Below, one piece after another: positions 25,315 through 34,534 of a DNA stretch of 64,000 nt (the stretch's first letter is position 1; every line of letters starts with the position of its first letter). The position numbers were made by a program, and so were the translations under genes. Under the pieces are notes generated by a model that was given only the letters and a program-made list of their open reading frames with translations, was not told the DNA's origin and ran no database searches. The DNA is from Nitrosomonas nitrosa (GTDB taxonomy: Bacteria; Pseudomonadota; Gammaproteobacteria; Burkholderiales; Nitrosomonadaceae), in contig NZ_QAOO01000014.1 of NCBI RefSeq assembly GCF_003051105.1, positions 1 through 64,000 on the forward strand, written 5' to 3'.

Positions 25315-26498
25315 GCTTACTAGAAAAACTGGATGCGGCGGCATCTGCCAGGATAGCGCAGCTCCCATCTGGGTTGGGTGCTTTTGGTATACCTATCGAA
25401 GAAATCTATTCTCCAACAGAAGCAAGAATTGGCACAAAGCGTATACTGCTTTTGGGTACCAATAATTATCTTGGGCTTAGCTTTTCACCAGAATGCCGCA
25501 AAGCAGCTCACGAGGCAATAGATCAAGAAGGAACAGGTACAACAGGTTCACGCATGGCAAACGGAAATTATTCCGGACATCGCGCGCTCGAGATGGAGTT
25601 TGCCGATTTTTACCAATGCCGTTCCTGTATTGTTTTTACAACAGGCTATCAAGCCAATCTTGGAACGATATCGGGATTGATTGGTCCGGGTGATGTGGCA
25701 TTGATTGATGGAGACTCTCATGCCAGTATCTATGATGGCTGTGTCTTAAGTGGAGCGGATATTATTCGCTTCCGGCATAACGATGTAATTGATCTTGAAA
25801 AGCGCCTGCGGCGGTTAGGTGAGCGAAGTAAAAACACCCTTATTATCGTGGAGGGTATTTATAGCATGTTGGGTGATCAGGCCCCACTGGCTGATATCGT
25901 TAGGCTGAAAAAGGCTTATAACAGTACTTTATTGCTCGATGAGGCGCATTCACTTGGTGTATTGGGCGAAACCGGGCAAGGTCTGGCTGAAAAGTATGGC
26001 CTTATTGGCGAAGTTGATTTTATTACCGGTACTTTCAGTAAAAGTTTATGTGGTATTGGAGGGTATTGTGTCAGCAATCACCCGCAGCTTGATCAATTGC
26101 GCTACGTGAGCCACCCTTATATTTTTACAGCATCACCTTCGCCAGCTACGATCGCGGCAACGCGCGCTGCCTTAAAACTATTGAAAAATGGTCGGGAATT
26201 ACGAGAACGGTTATGGGAGAATGCTAGGCAGCTATACTCGCACCTTCAGGCACTTGGTTATCAAGTCAGCCCTGAACCTGGCCCTATCGTAGCAACGATT
26301 TTAGATAGCCCTCAGCAGGCTTTAGCATTATGGAAAGGACTGCTTGAGAACGGTATCTATGTAAATCTGATTCTTCCTCCTGCGGCCCCTGAAGGAAAAT
26401 CATTGGTAAGATGCAGTGTAAACGCAGCGCATACTACCAAACAAATAGAGTATGTTTGTGAAGTGTTTTCTCGGCTTTATTCATCAATTATTCAATGA
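25311..26498 (+). CDS. Alpha-oxoamine synthase, serine palmitoyltransferase-like
   Basis: A 395-residue PLP enzyme of the AONS/KBL/SPT family. PLP contacts are visible: 'HASIYDG' (His137), 'DEAHSLGVLG' (Asp210, His213) and the Schiff-base Lys244 in 'GTFSKSLCGIGGY'. 'DEAHS' is the form I associate with serine palmitoyltransferases, while biotin and threonine enzymes usually have 'DDAHG'. With a private ACP and acyl-ACP ligase just upstream, the simplest reading is condensation of an acyl-ACP thioester with serine to 3-ketosphinganine. BioF (alanine plus pimeloyl-ACP) is the main alternative, but no bio gene is near. Confidence 0.82.
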   Translation: MSLLEKLDAAASARIAQLPSGLGAFGIPIEEIYSPTEARIGTKRILLLGTNNYLGLSFSPECRKAAHEAIDQEGTGTTGSRMANGNYSGHRALEMEFADFYQCRSCIVFTTGYQANLGTISGLIGPGDVALIDGDSHASIYDGCVLSGADIIRFRHNDVIDLEKRLRRLGERSKNTLIIVEGIYSMLGDQAPLADIVRLKKAYNSTLLLDEAHSLGVLGETGQGLAEKYGLIGEVDFITGTFSKSLCGIGGYCVSNHPQLDQLRYVSHPYIFTASPSPATIAATRAALKLLKNGRELRERLWENARQLYSHLQALGYQVSPEPGPIVATILDSPQQALALWKGLLENGIYVNLILPPAAPEGKSLVRCSVNAAHTTKQIEYVCEVFSRLYSSIIQ

Positions 26499-26547
26499 GT
26501 GCTATAGGTAAACCCCATAGCGTACTCCACTTTTTTGGAACATAGCC

Positions 26548-27312
26548 TTGACTCGCACAATGTATGATTGGATCACACCAAATTGGCCATCACCGCCCAA
26601 TGTTAAAGCTATATTTACTACCCGAACCGGTGGTGTGAGTAAAAACTACAATGGGATCTACTCAGGATTAAATTTGGGTGATCATGTAGATGATGATGAA
26701 TTGTCGGTGCGACATAATCGTGCTTTACTTCGTAGCTACTTGCCAAGTGAGCCTTACTGGCTAAAACAAGTACATGGTGTAAGACCTATTTGGATAGATA
26801 ACGACGATACCCATCTAGAAGGTGATGCAGCATTAAGTCGATGTGGTGGAAGGGTATGCGCAATCTTGGTAGCGGATTGTCTGCCAATATTATTATGCGA
26901 TTCAGTAGGAAGTGTGGTGGGTGCTGTGCATGCGGGTTGGCGAGGACTGGCAGGTGGCGTGATCGAAAATACAATTTCTGAAATGGTTCGTAAAGATGCG
27001 GAGATAATTGCTTGGCTCGGCCCTGCAATTGGCCCTAAGCACTTTGAAGTCGGCGAGGAAGTGAGGGAAGTTTTTTTAAAGCATGATAGCGCATCATCCT
27101 CTGCATTTACTTCTACTTCCAATGGTAAGAAATGGTATGCGGATTTATTTACTTTGGCCAGGCAACGATTGAAAGATGTTGGTGTTAATAGAGTTTATGG
27201 TGGAGATGAGTGTACTTTCAGTAATCCAGAGCGATTTTATTCGTATCGCAGAGATGGTATAACAGGAAGAATGGCAGCATTAATCTGGTTGGCAGATACA
27301 GCCCTTGAATGA
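26548..27312 (+). CDS. pgeF: Peptidoglycan editing factor / YfiH-family (polyphenol oxidase-like)
   Basis: A 254-residue YfiH/PgeF-family protein. It has 'KAIFTTRTGGVSKNYNGIYSGLNLGDHVDDD', 'WLKQVHGVRPIWID', 'ADCLPILLCD' and 'VGAVHAGWRGLAGGV' (Cys and His residues of the metal-binding site), 'GPAIGPKHFEVGEEV' and 'YSYRRDGITGRMAALIWL'. Members have been described as multicopper oxidoreductases, purine nucleoside phosphorylases and as an editing enzyme that removes misincorporated L-Ser from peptidoglycan precursors. TTG 26548 is preceded by GGAACA; ATG 26560 is a possible alternative. It stands alone after the sphingolipid-type operon. Confidence 0.88.
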   Translation: MTRTMYDWITPNWPSPPNVKAIFTTRTGGVSKNYNGIYSGLNLGDHVDDDELSVRHNRALLRSYLPSEPYWLKQVHGVRPIWIDNDDTHLEGDAALSRCGGRVCAILVADCLPILLCDSVGSVVGAVHAGWRGLAGGVIENTISEMVRKDAEIIAWLGPAIGPKHFEVGEEVREVFLKHDSASSSAFTSTSNGKKWYADLFTLARQRLKDVGVNRVYGGDECTFSNPERFYSYRRDGITGRMAALIWLADTALE

Positions 27313-27539
27313 TGCGCATCCATTATATTGTGAGCACGATTAAGCGCGTGATATATAAATTCTAACCGGTTTAGGATGAACCTTTCTTTTGCGTCATTCC
27401 ATAGAATAAATCTATTCTCGGACAACCTCCTAGTAGCGCTTCTAACATAACAGAATTGCCCCAAATCTAACCTCCGAGTTGTTAGCACCTTATTTAGTAA
27501 ACAAACTTGTTTCTTTCTTGATTTTCTAGAAATAATTCT

Positions 27540-28334
27540 ATGTCAACCTTATCCTGGATCATTCTCTCTGGCCTACTTGGCGGTTTGTTGAGTATTCTAC
27601 TTGCAGCGCTGTTGACCTTAAAAGCCCGTAGTTCTTGGCTATCGATTCTTGTTTCATATGCAATCGGTGCGTTGCTCGGCGCAGCGTTTTTGAACACGCT
27701 TCCAGAGGCATTAGAGCTCTCAGACGATCCTAAGCAAATTACAATGATCGTCCTGCTAGGAATCTTCATTTTTTTTATTCTGGAAAAACTTGTTTTGTGG
27801 CGGCATTGTCATATGGAAGATTGCGAAGCGCATGATCTGGGACATCACCATCCGATTTATAAGCTCGAAGGTGATCAAGGACGCAGCGGCTTGATGATCA
27901 CGCTAGGAGATACTTTTCATAATTTTGTAGATGGTGTGCTGATTGCAGCGGCCTTTATGGTCGATACACAATTAGGTATCGTTACAGCAATTGCCATTAT
28001 TGCGCATGAAATACCTCAGGAAGCGGGCGATTTTATTATCTTGCTTAACTCGGGTTATAGCCGCACCCAGGCATTGCTGCTTAATTTGCTGTCGAGTGCA
28101 GCAACGCTAGTAGGAGGAGTACTCGCCTATTTTATGCTAAACCTGCTCAATGGTCTCGTGGTTCCGATGCTTGCTATTGCGACGGCCTGTATGATTTATG
28201 TCGCGATGTCGGATCTGATTCCAAGTTTGCATAAGCGGCCTGAGCTTACCGCGACTACTCAGCAGGTCATATTAATTAGCTTTGGGATTGGCTCAATCTG
28301 GCTAATTGAGTCCTTGCTCAAACATAGCCACTAA
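27540..28334 (+). CDS. ZIP-family divalent metal transporter
   Basis: A 264-residue protein with about eight hydrophobic segments. A His/Asp/Glu-rich cytoplasmic loop ('RHCHMEDCEAHDLGHHHP', about residues 86-103) follows the third helix. The metal-binding helix 4 carries 'HNFVDGVLIAAAF' and helix 5 'AHEIPQEAGDFIILL', the classic ZIP HNxxD/HExPxE pair forming the binuclear site. Predicted to move Zn2+ (or Fe2+) toward the cytosol. The 227-bp upstream gap shows no recognisable Zur site. It converges with the glycosyltransferase gene 35 bp after its stop. Confidence 0.92.
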   Translation: MSTLSWIILSGLLGGLLSILLAALLTLKARSSWLSILVSYAIGALLGAAFLNTLPEALELSDDPKQITMIVLLGIFIFFILEKLVLWRHCHMEDCEAHDLGHHHPIYKLEGDQGRSGLMITLGDTFHNFVDGVLIAAAFMVDTQLGIVTAIAIIAHEIPQEAGDFIILLNSGYSRTQALLLNLLSSAATLVGGVLAYFMLNLLNGLVVPMLAIATACMIYVAMSDLIPSLHKRPELTATTQQVILISFGIGSIWLIESLLKHSH

Positions 28335-28369
28335 AGCTGATTATGGTAACAGTTTAATTTTTTAGGCCT

Positions 28370-30991
28370 TTATCTCATGTTATGGGAGAGGGTTGACATT
28401 TCATTGCCACGATATCCCTGTGCCGTGCGGTAATATAAACAACGGAGCGGCGTACCATTCCGTGTCACTATTTTATAGTGGATAGGGCTTGGCTCGTGGA
28501 GCATAAGATCAATTTCATTTCCAGCCCGATTGCGCTCAAGTACATCACGCTTCATGCCTACTAATATAAGCGGACGGTCTGTAGGTGGCTGCGAGGGGTA
28601 CCAGAAATCATACATGGCACCGCTCTCACCAAACGTATTTCTTGATCGAATGTCCAATCCAACATTGTTTTTATTATAGAATGACAACGCGCTTGCGATT
28701 GACCATTTGCTCATACCAACAACAATGGGTATTTCCCCCGTTTGTGACTGAATTTCCTCTGCAATTTTTTCAACTTCAATGGCTGCTTCTTTCCAGAAAT
28801 AATGCTCGGAAAGATATTGATAAGGTATTCCTGGAATACCTAGCACGACATAATGTAGAACTAACGCGTATGCAAGTAGCGAAATGATAATAGTGGGGTG
28901 CCATATTGCACGTAAATGACTTGAAAGCTTATTAAGGGCAGGGCGAGTTTGGCCCATCATCCATGCCATAGTTGGCAAAATGGCGAGCCAAACTGGGCTG
29001 GTCCAATGAAACCGGGGAGTATCAAATGTGCTGATGCCCATAAATATAATCAGTGGAATACCGGTGAATACCAGCACAAATAAATTGCGTCTACGCTCAT
29101 TGTCGTGTCTATCCATGTCATCTTTGCTGGCAGCGTAGCGGAGCGCCTGGAGGGCAGCGTATAGGCCTACCGGTGTCAAAATGATTGCGATATAAAAAAG
29201 TAAGTAATGAACAGAAAAAACGGATCCCCCTCCCCCCAATCTTTCGGTCTGAAATAAAAACGAAACCCAGTTATTCTCAAAATTCCAAATAATAACGGGA
29301 GAAAATAGCAATAGTGCGAGTGTTGCTGACAGGTAAGGATGGGGGCGCTTCATCCAACGGCGTGCTATTGGATCAAGGATAACAAACAGCAAAGCGGCGA
29401 TTCCTAATAAACCTAGGGTATATTTGGATAGTAGACCTAAGCCAAAAGCAATCCCCATTCCCAGCCATGCTGTAGAACGGCCAGCGATAAGAGCCCGCTC
29501 CATGTAATATAAGGTTGCCGCCCAAGCTGCGATCAATGGCGCGTCGGGTGTCATGACTAATCCGGAGGCAAAACCAAATGGCAACACAGAAAAAAGGAGG
29601 ATTGCTCGCATACCTGTAGACTTATCATATAAGTTACGGGTCAATGCATATAAGTAGCCCATAGCAATCAAGCCACAAACAAATGCACCAATTCTTACAC
29701 CAAATTCATTCTGGCCGACAAGTGCGGTGCCTAACCAAATCAACCATGCAACCATCGGAGGGTGGTCGAAGTAGCTCAGATCCATATGTTGAGCATATTG
29801 CCAGTAGTAGGCTTCATCAGGGATAAGCTGGGCTAAACCAAGATAAATTAAACGCAATGAAACTGCAAATAGCACAATACCTACTGCGGCTACCCGCCAA
29901 CGTATATCGAGTGATGGGCGATTTCCATTTACTGGAAAAACATAAAAGGCGGAGCCGAGATAATTGACGATAGCAGTTGCGGCAATTGCCGGGAAAATGG
30001 CAATTCCAGCCGGTATATTCCAACTATAGACAAGTAATGCAAGCACTCCTCCGCGCAGTAATAGTGCGAACAATCCCACAGTCAGAAAGCGGCTAAATTG
30101 GTGCCAAGTCAGATAGCCTTTGCTGTGTGACCGAAATGACCACTTAGAGTTGAGTGTGTAATTAATGGTAACGGCTGCGAGAAAGCTTGTTATGTGCGCT
30201 AATGCCAGACCAGCCTCCCAATTTAGCATCCATTGAAAAACTAAAGCATCGACAAAAACACCCAGAAAGCCAACTATGGCAAAGCGACTAGCTGTGCCGA
30301 ACGATACAGTACCGCCAGCTAAACTAATCAATCGCTGTAGGTAAATTAAATGATGTGAAAGTGAAAGTTTGGAAGTGCCGTGAGTTCGGTCATGAAAGCT
30401 AATGGGAACTTCTATAAAATTAAGTTTATTTTGGCCCGTCATCAGGAGTTCAAGAAGAATCTTGTAGCCACGGGCATTTTCGGGGATATTTGTAATAAGC
30501 TCTCGGCGGCAGGCAAAGAAGCCGGAAGTTGCATCATTCACATCACAAATTGGGCGTGCACAGAACCCACCCAGCCGAGATAACCATTGCCGGTAAAAAG
30601 GCCAACCTTGAGTACTTCCACCTGCGACATAACGGCTTCCTATCGCAACATCGTAGCGACCTTCCAAAACCGGAGCAACGATCGAAGGCAGTTGTTCAGG
30701 TAAATGACTTAAATCAGCATCCATGACTACGATAACGTTGCTTCTAGCTGTGGCTGCCCCCTCGATAATGGATGCTGCCAGGTCTGGTTTTGCTCGTCTT
30801 TCAACGAGATGGATATTATTATTGCGTGCTTCCCATCTGCGTATTTTTTCTTGAGTACCATCCTTTGAGCCATCATCCACAAAGATAATCTCAAAGTTCT
30901 CTGAAAACACTTTGAGCGCGAGCAGGCGTGTTACCAGTGAATCTATATTTTCTGATTCATTCAGAGTAGGGATAATTATGGAGAACAGCAT
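28370..30991 (-). CDS. Three-domain fusion: GT2 glycosyltransferase, GtrA domain, GT39/83-type glycosyltransferase
   Basis: About 873 residues. Residues 1-230 are a GT-A polyprenyl-phosphate sugar transferase ('FSIIIPTLNESENIDSLV', 'FVDDGSKDGT', 'VMDADLSHLPEQLP', 'HGTSKLS'). Residues about 235-355 are a GtrA-like four-helix membrane domain ('FGTASRFAIVGFLGVFVDALVFQW'). From about 360 a polytopic GT-C transferase of the PMT/ArnT class begins ('IPDEAYYWQYAQHMDLSYFDHPP' with the acidic pair of the first loop). One chain could make a lipid-phosphate sugar, flip it and transfer it to an acceptor in the periplasm. ATG 30991 is preferred over an in-frame TTG at 31006. It follows mltG, where I would expect tmk. 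Confidence 0.88.
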   Translation of the reverse strand: MLFSIIIPTLNESENIDSLVTRLLALKVFSENFEIIFVDDGSKDGTQEKIRRWEARNNNIHLVERRAKPDLAASIIEGAATARSNVIVVMDADLSHLPEQLPSIVAPVLEGRYDVAIGSRYVAGGSTQGWPFYRQWLSRLGGFCARPICDVNDATSGFFACRRELITNIPENARGYKILLELLMTGQNKLNFIEVPISFHDRTHGTSKLSLSHHLIYLQRLISLAGGTVSFGTASRFAIVGFLGVFVDALVFQWMLNWEAGLALAHITSFLAAVTINYTLNSKWSFRSHSKGYLTWHQFSRFLTVGLFALLLRGGVLALLVYSWNIPAGIAIFPAIAATAIVNYLGSAFYVFPVNGNRPSLDIRWRVAAVGIVLFAVSLRLIYLGLAQLIPDEAYYWQYAQHMDLSYFDHPPMVAWLIWLGTALVGQNEFGVRIGAFVCGLIAMGYLYALTRNLYDKSTGMRAILLFSVLPFGFASGLVMTPDAPLIAAWAATLYYMERALIAGRSTAWLGMGIAFGLGLLSKYTLGLLGIAALLFVILDPIARRWMKRPHPYLSATLALLLFSPVIIWNFENNWVSFLFQTERLGGGGSVFSVHYLLFYIAIILTPVGLYAALQALRYAASKDDMDRHDNERRRNLFVLVFTGIPLIIFMGISTFDTPRFHWTSPVWLAILPTMAWMMGQTRPALNKLSSHLRAIWHPTIIISLLAYALVLHYVVLGIPGIPYQYLSEHYFWKEAAIEVEKIAEEIQSQTGEIPIVVGMSKWSIASALSFYNKNNVGLDIRSRNTFGESGAMYDFWYPSQPPTDRPLILVGMKRDVLERNRAGNEIDLMLHEPSPIHYKIVTRNGTPLRCLYYRTAQGYRGNEMSTLSHNMR

Positions 30992-31039
30992 TATTTCACT
31001 TTGCAAAATAGATAGTTTTGAATAGACGCATTGTGGTGG

Positions 31040-32050
31040 CTACCGTTTCTGGTATTTTTGTACAGCGCGATTATGGTCTTGCAGATTAGTTGAAAAATGC
31101 GATTCACCGTTTCCTTTTGCAACAAAATAGAGTGCGTCGGTTTCTGCGGGATTGAAAGCGGCCCGAATGGAAGGTAGTCCAGGCATGGCAATTGGAGAAG
31201 GAGGAAGTCCTGATCGTGTATAGGTATTATATTCTTGATCAGTGAGCAAGTCTCGCTTGCGCAAGTTTCCATCAAAATTACTACCCATTCCGTAAATGAC
31301 AGTTGGATCAACTTGTAGTCGCATGCCTAATTGCAAACGATTGACTAATACTCCGGCAATCAAGCTGCGATCACTTTCTTTCCCTGTCTCCTTTTCGATG
31401 ATAGAAGCTAAAATTAATCCCTCATATTCTGATTTAATTGGGAGGGATTCTTTACGGGACGACCACGCAGCTTTTAAATGTTTGTGCATTTTTTGATAGG
31501 CGCGCTTTAATATATCGACATCGCTACTATTCCTTACAAAAAAATAAGTGTCGGGGAAAAAAAGTCCTTCAGCTTTTTCTTCAGTAGCACCAATGAGTTG
31601 AAGGATTTCTTGCTCATTGAGATGAAGCGTGTCATGTTTGATCGATGGATGCTGGTATAACGCTTCTCTCATCTGAGAGAATGTCCAGCCCTCAATAAAA
31701 CGTATCTGATTTTGCTTAACATCACCTTTAACAAGGTACTCTAATATCTGTATAGGTGATACATTCTCAGTCAATACATAATCGCCTGCTTTTACAGAGG
31801 ATTCATGGCCAAGTATTTTTGATAGCAAAATAAAAGACCAGGCATTGGGCAATAAACCGTCCCTGGTTAATTGATGAGCAATACTTCGAAAACTACTACC
31901 TCGTTCAATTGAAAACTCATAGGGGGTGGCTGGTAACCTGCTTGTCGTATTTACCAGATAATAAAACCAGCCGACTAAGAAGAAAAACCCAAGAAGGGTG
32001 ATTACAATAAGATACTTCAGTGTATGAAATAGGCGTTCTGGTATCCGCAT
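31040..32050 (-). CDS. mltG: Endolytic murein transglycosylase MltG
   Basis: The 336-residue protein has one N-terminal transmembrane helix (about 13-33), a LysM-like segment ('FSIERGSSFRSIAHQL') and the YceG catalytic domain with the catalytic Glu219 in 'LASIIEKETG', plus 'LQVDPTVIYGMG' and 'YNTYTRSGLPPSPIAMPGLPSIRAAFNP'. It cuts nascent glycan strands and sets their length. It lies 15 bp downstream of fabF, a linkage (fab operon to mltG) conserved widely in proteobacteria. Confidence 0.95.
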   Translation of the reverse strand: MRIPERLFHTLKYLIVITLLGFFFLVGWFYYLVNTTSRLPATPYEFSIERGSSFRSIAHQLTRDGLLPNAWSFILLSKILGHESSVKAGDYVLTENVSPIQILEYLVKGDVKQNQIRFIEGWTFSQMREALYQHPSIKHDTLHLNEQEILQLIGATEEKAEGLFFPDTYFFVRNSSDVDILKRAYQKMHKHLKAAWSSRKESLPIKSEYEGLILASIIEKETGKESDRSLIAGVLVNRLQLGMRLQVDPTVIYGMGSNFDGNLRKRDLLTDQEYNTYTRSGLPPSPIAMPGLPSIRAAFNPAETDALYFVAKGNGESHFSTNLQDHNRAVQKYQKR

Positions 32051-32065
32051 ACGCCAATTTATAAG

Positions 32066-33307
32066 TTAAATTTTACGAAACGCCAAAGTGCCGTTAGTTC
32101 CTCCAAATCCAAAAGAATTGGATATCGCTACATTTATTTTCAAATCCCTGGCGGTATTGGGAACATAGTCTAAGTCACACTCTGGATCGGGATCAAAAAG
32201 ATTGATAGTGGGAGGTACAATCTGATGGTATAAGGCAAGAATAGAGAAAATTGCCTCTATCCCCCCTGCAGCTCCCAGCAAATGCCCGGTCATTGATTTT
32301 GTAGAATTGATGGCAAGCTTTTTGGCATGATCGCCAAAACATCTTTTTATCGCTATGGTTTCTGCAATATCACCCAAAGGAGTTGATGTGCCATGAGCAT
32401 TGACATGATCAACTTCATCAGAATTGATTTCCGCTACCCTTAGTGCATTCGTCATGCATCGAGCGGCACCTTCACCATCTTCACAAGGCGCTGTCATATG
32501 GTTCGCATCGGCACTCATACCGAACCCGATGAGTTCGGCATAAATTTTTGCATCTCGCCGTTTTGCATGCTCAAATTCCTCTAAAACAATAATACCCGCA
32601 CCTTCACTCAGCACAAAACCATCTCTTCCTTTATCCCAAGGGCGACTTGCTGAGGCAGGGTCATCGTTGCGCACTGACAACGCGCGTGCTGCAGAGAATC
32701 CACCTATGGCGAGCGGGGTAACGCATGACTCGGCGCCTCCGCAAACCATAATATCAGCATCTCCATATTCAATCATGCGCGCAGAACTTCCTATGGTATG
32801 AGTGGAAGTCGTACACGCCGTCACGATTGCTAAATTTGGGCCTTTGTACCCAAACATGATAGACAGATTACCGGATATCATGTTGATGATCGTGCTGGGA
32901 ATAAAAAATGGAGAGATCTTACGTGGGCCGCTCGCATGATAGGCGATATCAGTGTTCTCAATCATAGGCAGCCCCCCGATACCTGAACCGATATTAACAC
33001 CGATACGTTCAGGATCAAGTTTTGTCAGATCTTCGATGGCAGCATCTTTAATTGCCTGAATTGCCGCTGCCATGCCGTAATGAATAAAAATATCCATACG
33101 GCGCGCCTCTTTTGCAGACAGGTAATCTGTAATTTCAAAATTCTTTACTTCACCGGCAATTTGTGACGAAAAAGCCGAAGCATCGAAACGAGTGATGCGA
33201 GTAATGCCCGATTTCCCGGAAACGATGTTCTGCCAGGCATCGGACACATTGTTGCCTACAGGCGAAACAATCCCTAATCCGGTAACAACTACCCTACGTT
33301 TGGACAA
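32066..33307 (-). CDS. fabF: 3-oxoacyl-[ACP] synthase II
   Basis: KAS II elongates acyl-ACP with malonyl-ACP. The 413-residue chain shows the Cys-His-His triad: Cys165 in 'VTACTTSTHTIG', His in 'VNAHGTSTPLGD' and His in 'KSMTGHLLGAAGG', ending 'NSFGFGGTNGTLAFRK'. The start is TTG 33307 with a GGAG ribosome site 8 bases before it, and the family N-terminus 'MSKRRVVVTGLG' fits exactly. It is 33 bp downstream of acpP. Confidence 0.96.
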   Translation of the reverse strand: MSKRRVVVTGLGIVSPVGNNVSDAWQNIVSGKSGITRITRFDASAFSSQIAGEVKNFEITDYLSAKEARRMDIFIHYGMAAAIQAIKDAAIEDLTKLDPERIGVNIGSGIGGLPMIENTDIAYHASGPRKISPFFIPSTIINMISGNLSIMFGYKGPNLAIVTACTTSTHTIGSSARMIEYGDADIMVCGGAESCVTPLAIGGFSAARALSVRNDDPASASRPWDKGRDGFVLSEGAGIIVLEEFEHAKRRDAKIYAELIGFGMSADANHMTAPCEDGEGAARCMTNALRVAEINSDEVDHVNAHGTSTPLGDIAETIAIKRCFGDHAKKLAINSTKSMTGHLLGAAGGIEAIFSILALYHQIVPPTINLFDPDPECDLDYVPNTARDLKINVAISNSFGFGGTNGTLAFRKI

Positions 33308-33340
33308 AAAAGAACTCCAGTAGAAAAAGATAGAGAAAAA

Positions 33341-33586
33341 TTAGTGAGATGTGTGTTGATTGACGTAATCGATCGCTTCTTGAACAGTATTAATCTTTTC
33401 GGCTTGCTCATCAGGAATTTCACATTCAAATTCTTCTTCCAATGCCATGACAAGCTCTACGGTATCGAGCGAGTCGGCACCTAAGTCGTTTACAAATGAC
33501 GACTCATTTTTGACATCTGCCTCATTTACGCCTAATTGCTCAGCTACAATCTTTTTGATCCGTTGCTCAATATCTGTATTTTCCAT
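33341..33586 (-). CDS. acpP: Acyl carrier protein
   Basis: The 81-residue housekeeping ACP. The phosphopantetheine site is Ser39 in '[19 protein letters not shown]', and the chain is highly acidic as expected. It shuttles intermediates among the Fab enzymes encoded around it. The ribosome site (AAGGAAGG) lies before ATG 33586. A 178-bp gap separates it from fabG, enough for its own promoter, which would fit the high demand for ACP. Confidence 0.97.
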   Translation of the reverse strand: MENTDIEQRIKKIVAEQLGVNEADVKNESSFVNDLGADSLDTVELVMALEEEFECEIPDEQAEKINTVQEAIDYVNQHTSH

Positions 33587-33764
33587 CTATGCACCCTTCC
33601 TTTCTACGTGAGAAAATCTTAGCTATTCTAACAAATTTCCTATACTAACAAAACTAACACCAGCGTTTGCTCATGCCCGTCCCAATCAACTCAGCAACAC
33701 ATCATGTATTCTATTGGGTTTTGGGCATAGGCTTAAATTAAAAAGAGTTTTTGTAAAAGGTTAA

Positions 33765-34505
33765 TTAATCCATATACATTCCGCCATTAATATGTAAAGT
33801 GGTGCCTGTAATATAGCTTGCTGCAGGAGAAGCAAGAAAAGCAACTGCAGCGGCAATATCGGCGGGTTGTCCTAACCTGCCTAAGGGTATGTGCTGAATG
33901 AGATTCTGTTGCTGCTCTGCAGATAGCGACCGAGTCATATCTGTTTCGATGAAACCTGGTGCAACGCAATTAATCGTGATGTTTCTGCTGCCTACTTCCC
34001 GTGCAAGGGATTTGCTAAAGCCAATTATGCCAGCCTTGGCAGCAGCGTAATTGGTTTGACCGGGGTTACCGGTCACACCTACGACTGATGAGATGTTGAT
34101 AATACGGCCAGAGCGTGCTTTCATCATGGCACGTAGGACAGCGCGACTGAGATAGAATATGGATTTCAGGTTAGTTTCCATAATCTCATCCCATTCTTCA
34201 TCTTTCATCCTGGCCAACAAATTGTCGCGAGTGATGCCCGCATTATTGACTAATATGCTGATTTCTCCAAATTCCTTGCGTGTTGTTTCAATAGCATTGT
34301 TAATTTGGGCCAGATCATTAACATTCATCGCTAAACCCTTGCCCTTCAGGCTAGCTTCTTTGAGGTATTGACTAATGTGTTCCGCGCCATCAGAAGTGGT
34401 TGATGTGCCTATCACTATGGCCCCTTGTTTGCCAAGCTCCAAGGCAATAGCTTGACCTATTCCTCGACTTGCACCTGTAACCAGAGCTATTTGCGTATCT
34501 AACAT
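33765..34505 (-). CDS. fabG: 3-oxoacyl-[ACP] reductase
   Basis: A 246-residue classical short-chain dehydrogenase that reduces beta-ketoacyl-ACP with NADPH. It shows 'VTGASRGIGQAIALELG' at the N-terminus, 'NNAGITRDNL', the catalytic Ser140, Tyr153 and Lys157 ('TNYAAAKAG'), and the FabG-type ending 'YITGTTLHINGGMYM'. It is 29 bp downstream of fabD. Confidence 0.96.
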   Translation of the reverse strand: MLDTQIALVTGASRGIGQAIALELGKQGAIVIGTSTTSDGAEHISQYLKEASLKGKGLAMNVNDLAQINNAIETTRKEFGEISILVNNAGITRDNLLARMKDEEWDEIMETNLKSIFYLSRAVLRAMMKARSGRIINISSVVGVTGNPGQTNYAAAKAGIIGFSKSLAREVGSRNITINCVAPGFIETDMTRSLSAEQQQNLIQHIPLGRLGQPADIAAAVAFLASPAASYITGTTLHINGGMYMD

Positions 34506-34534
34506 AATTTTCTACCAGATAGTTTGATCGAAGC

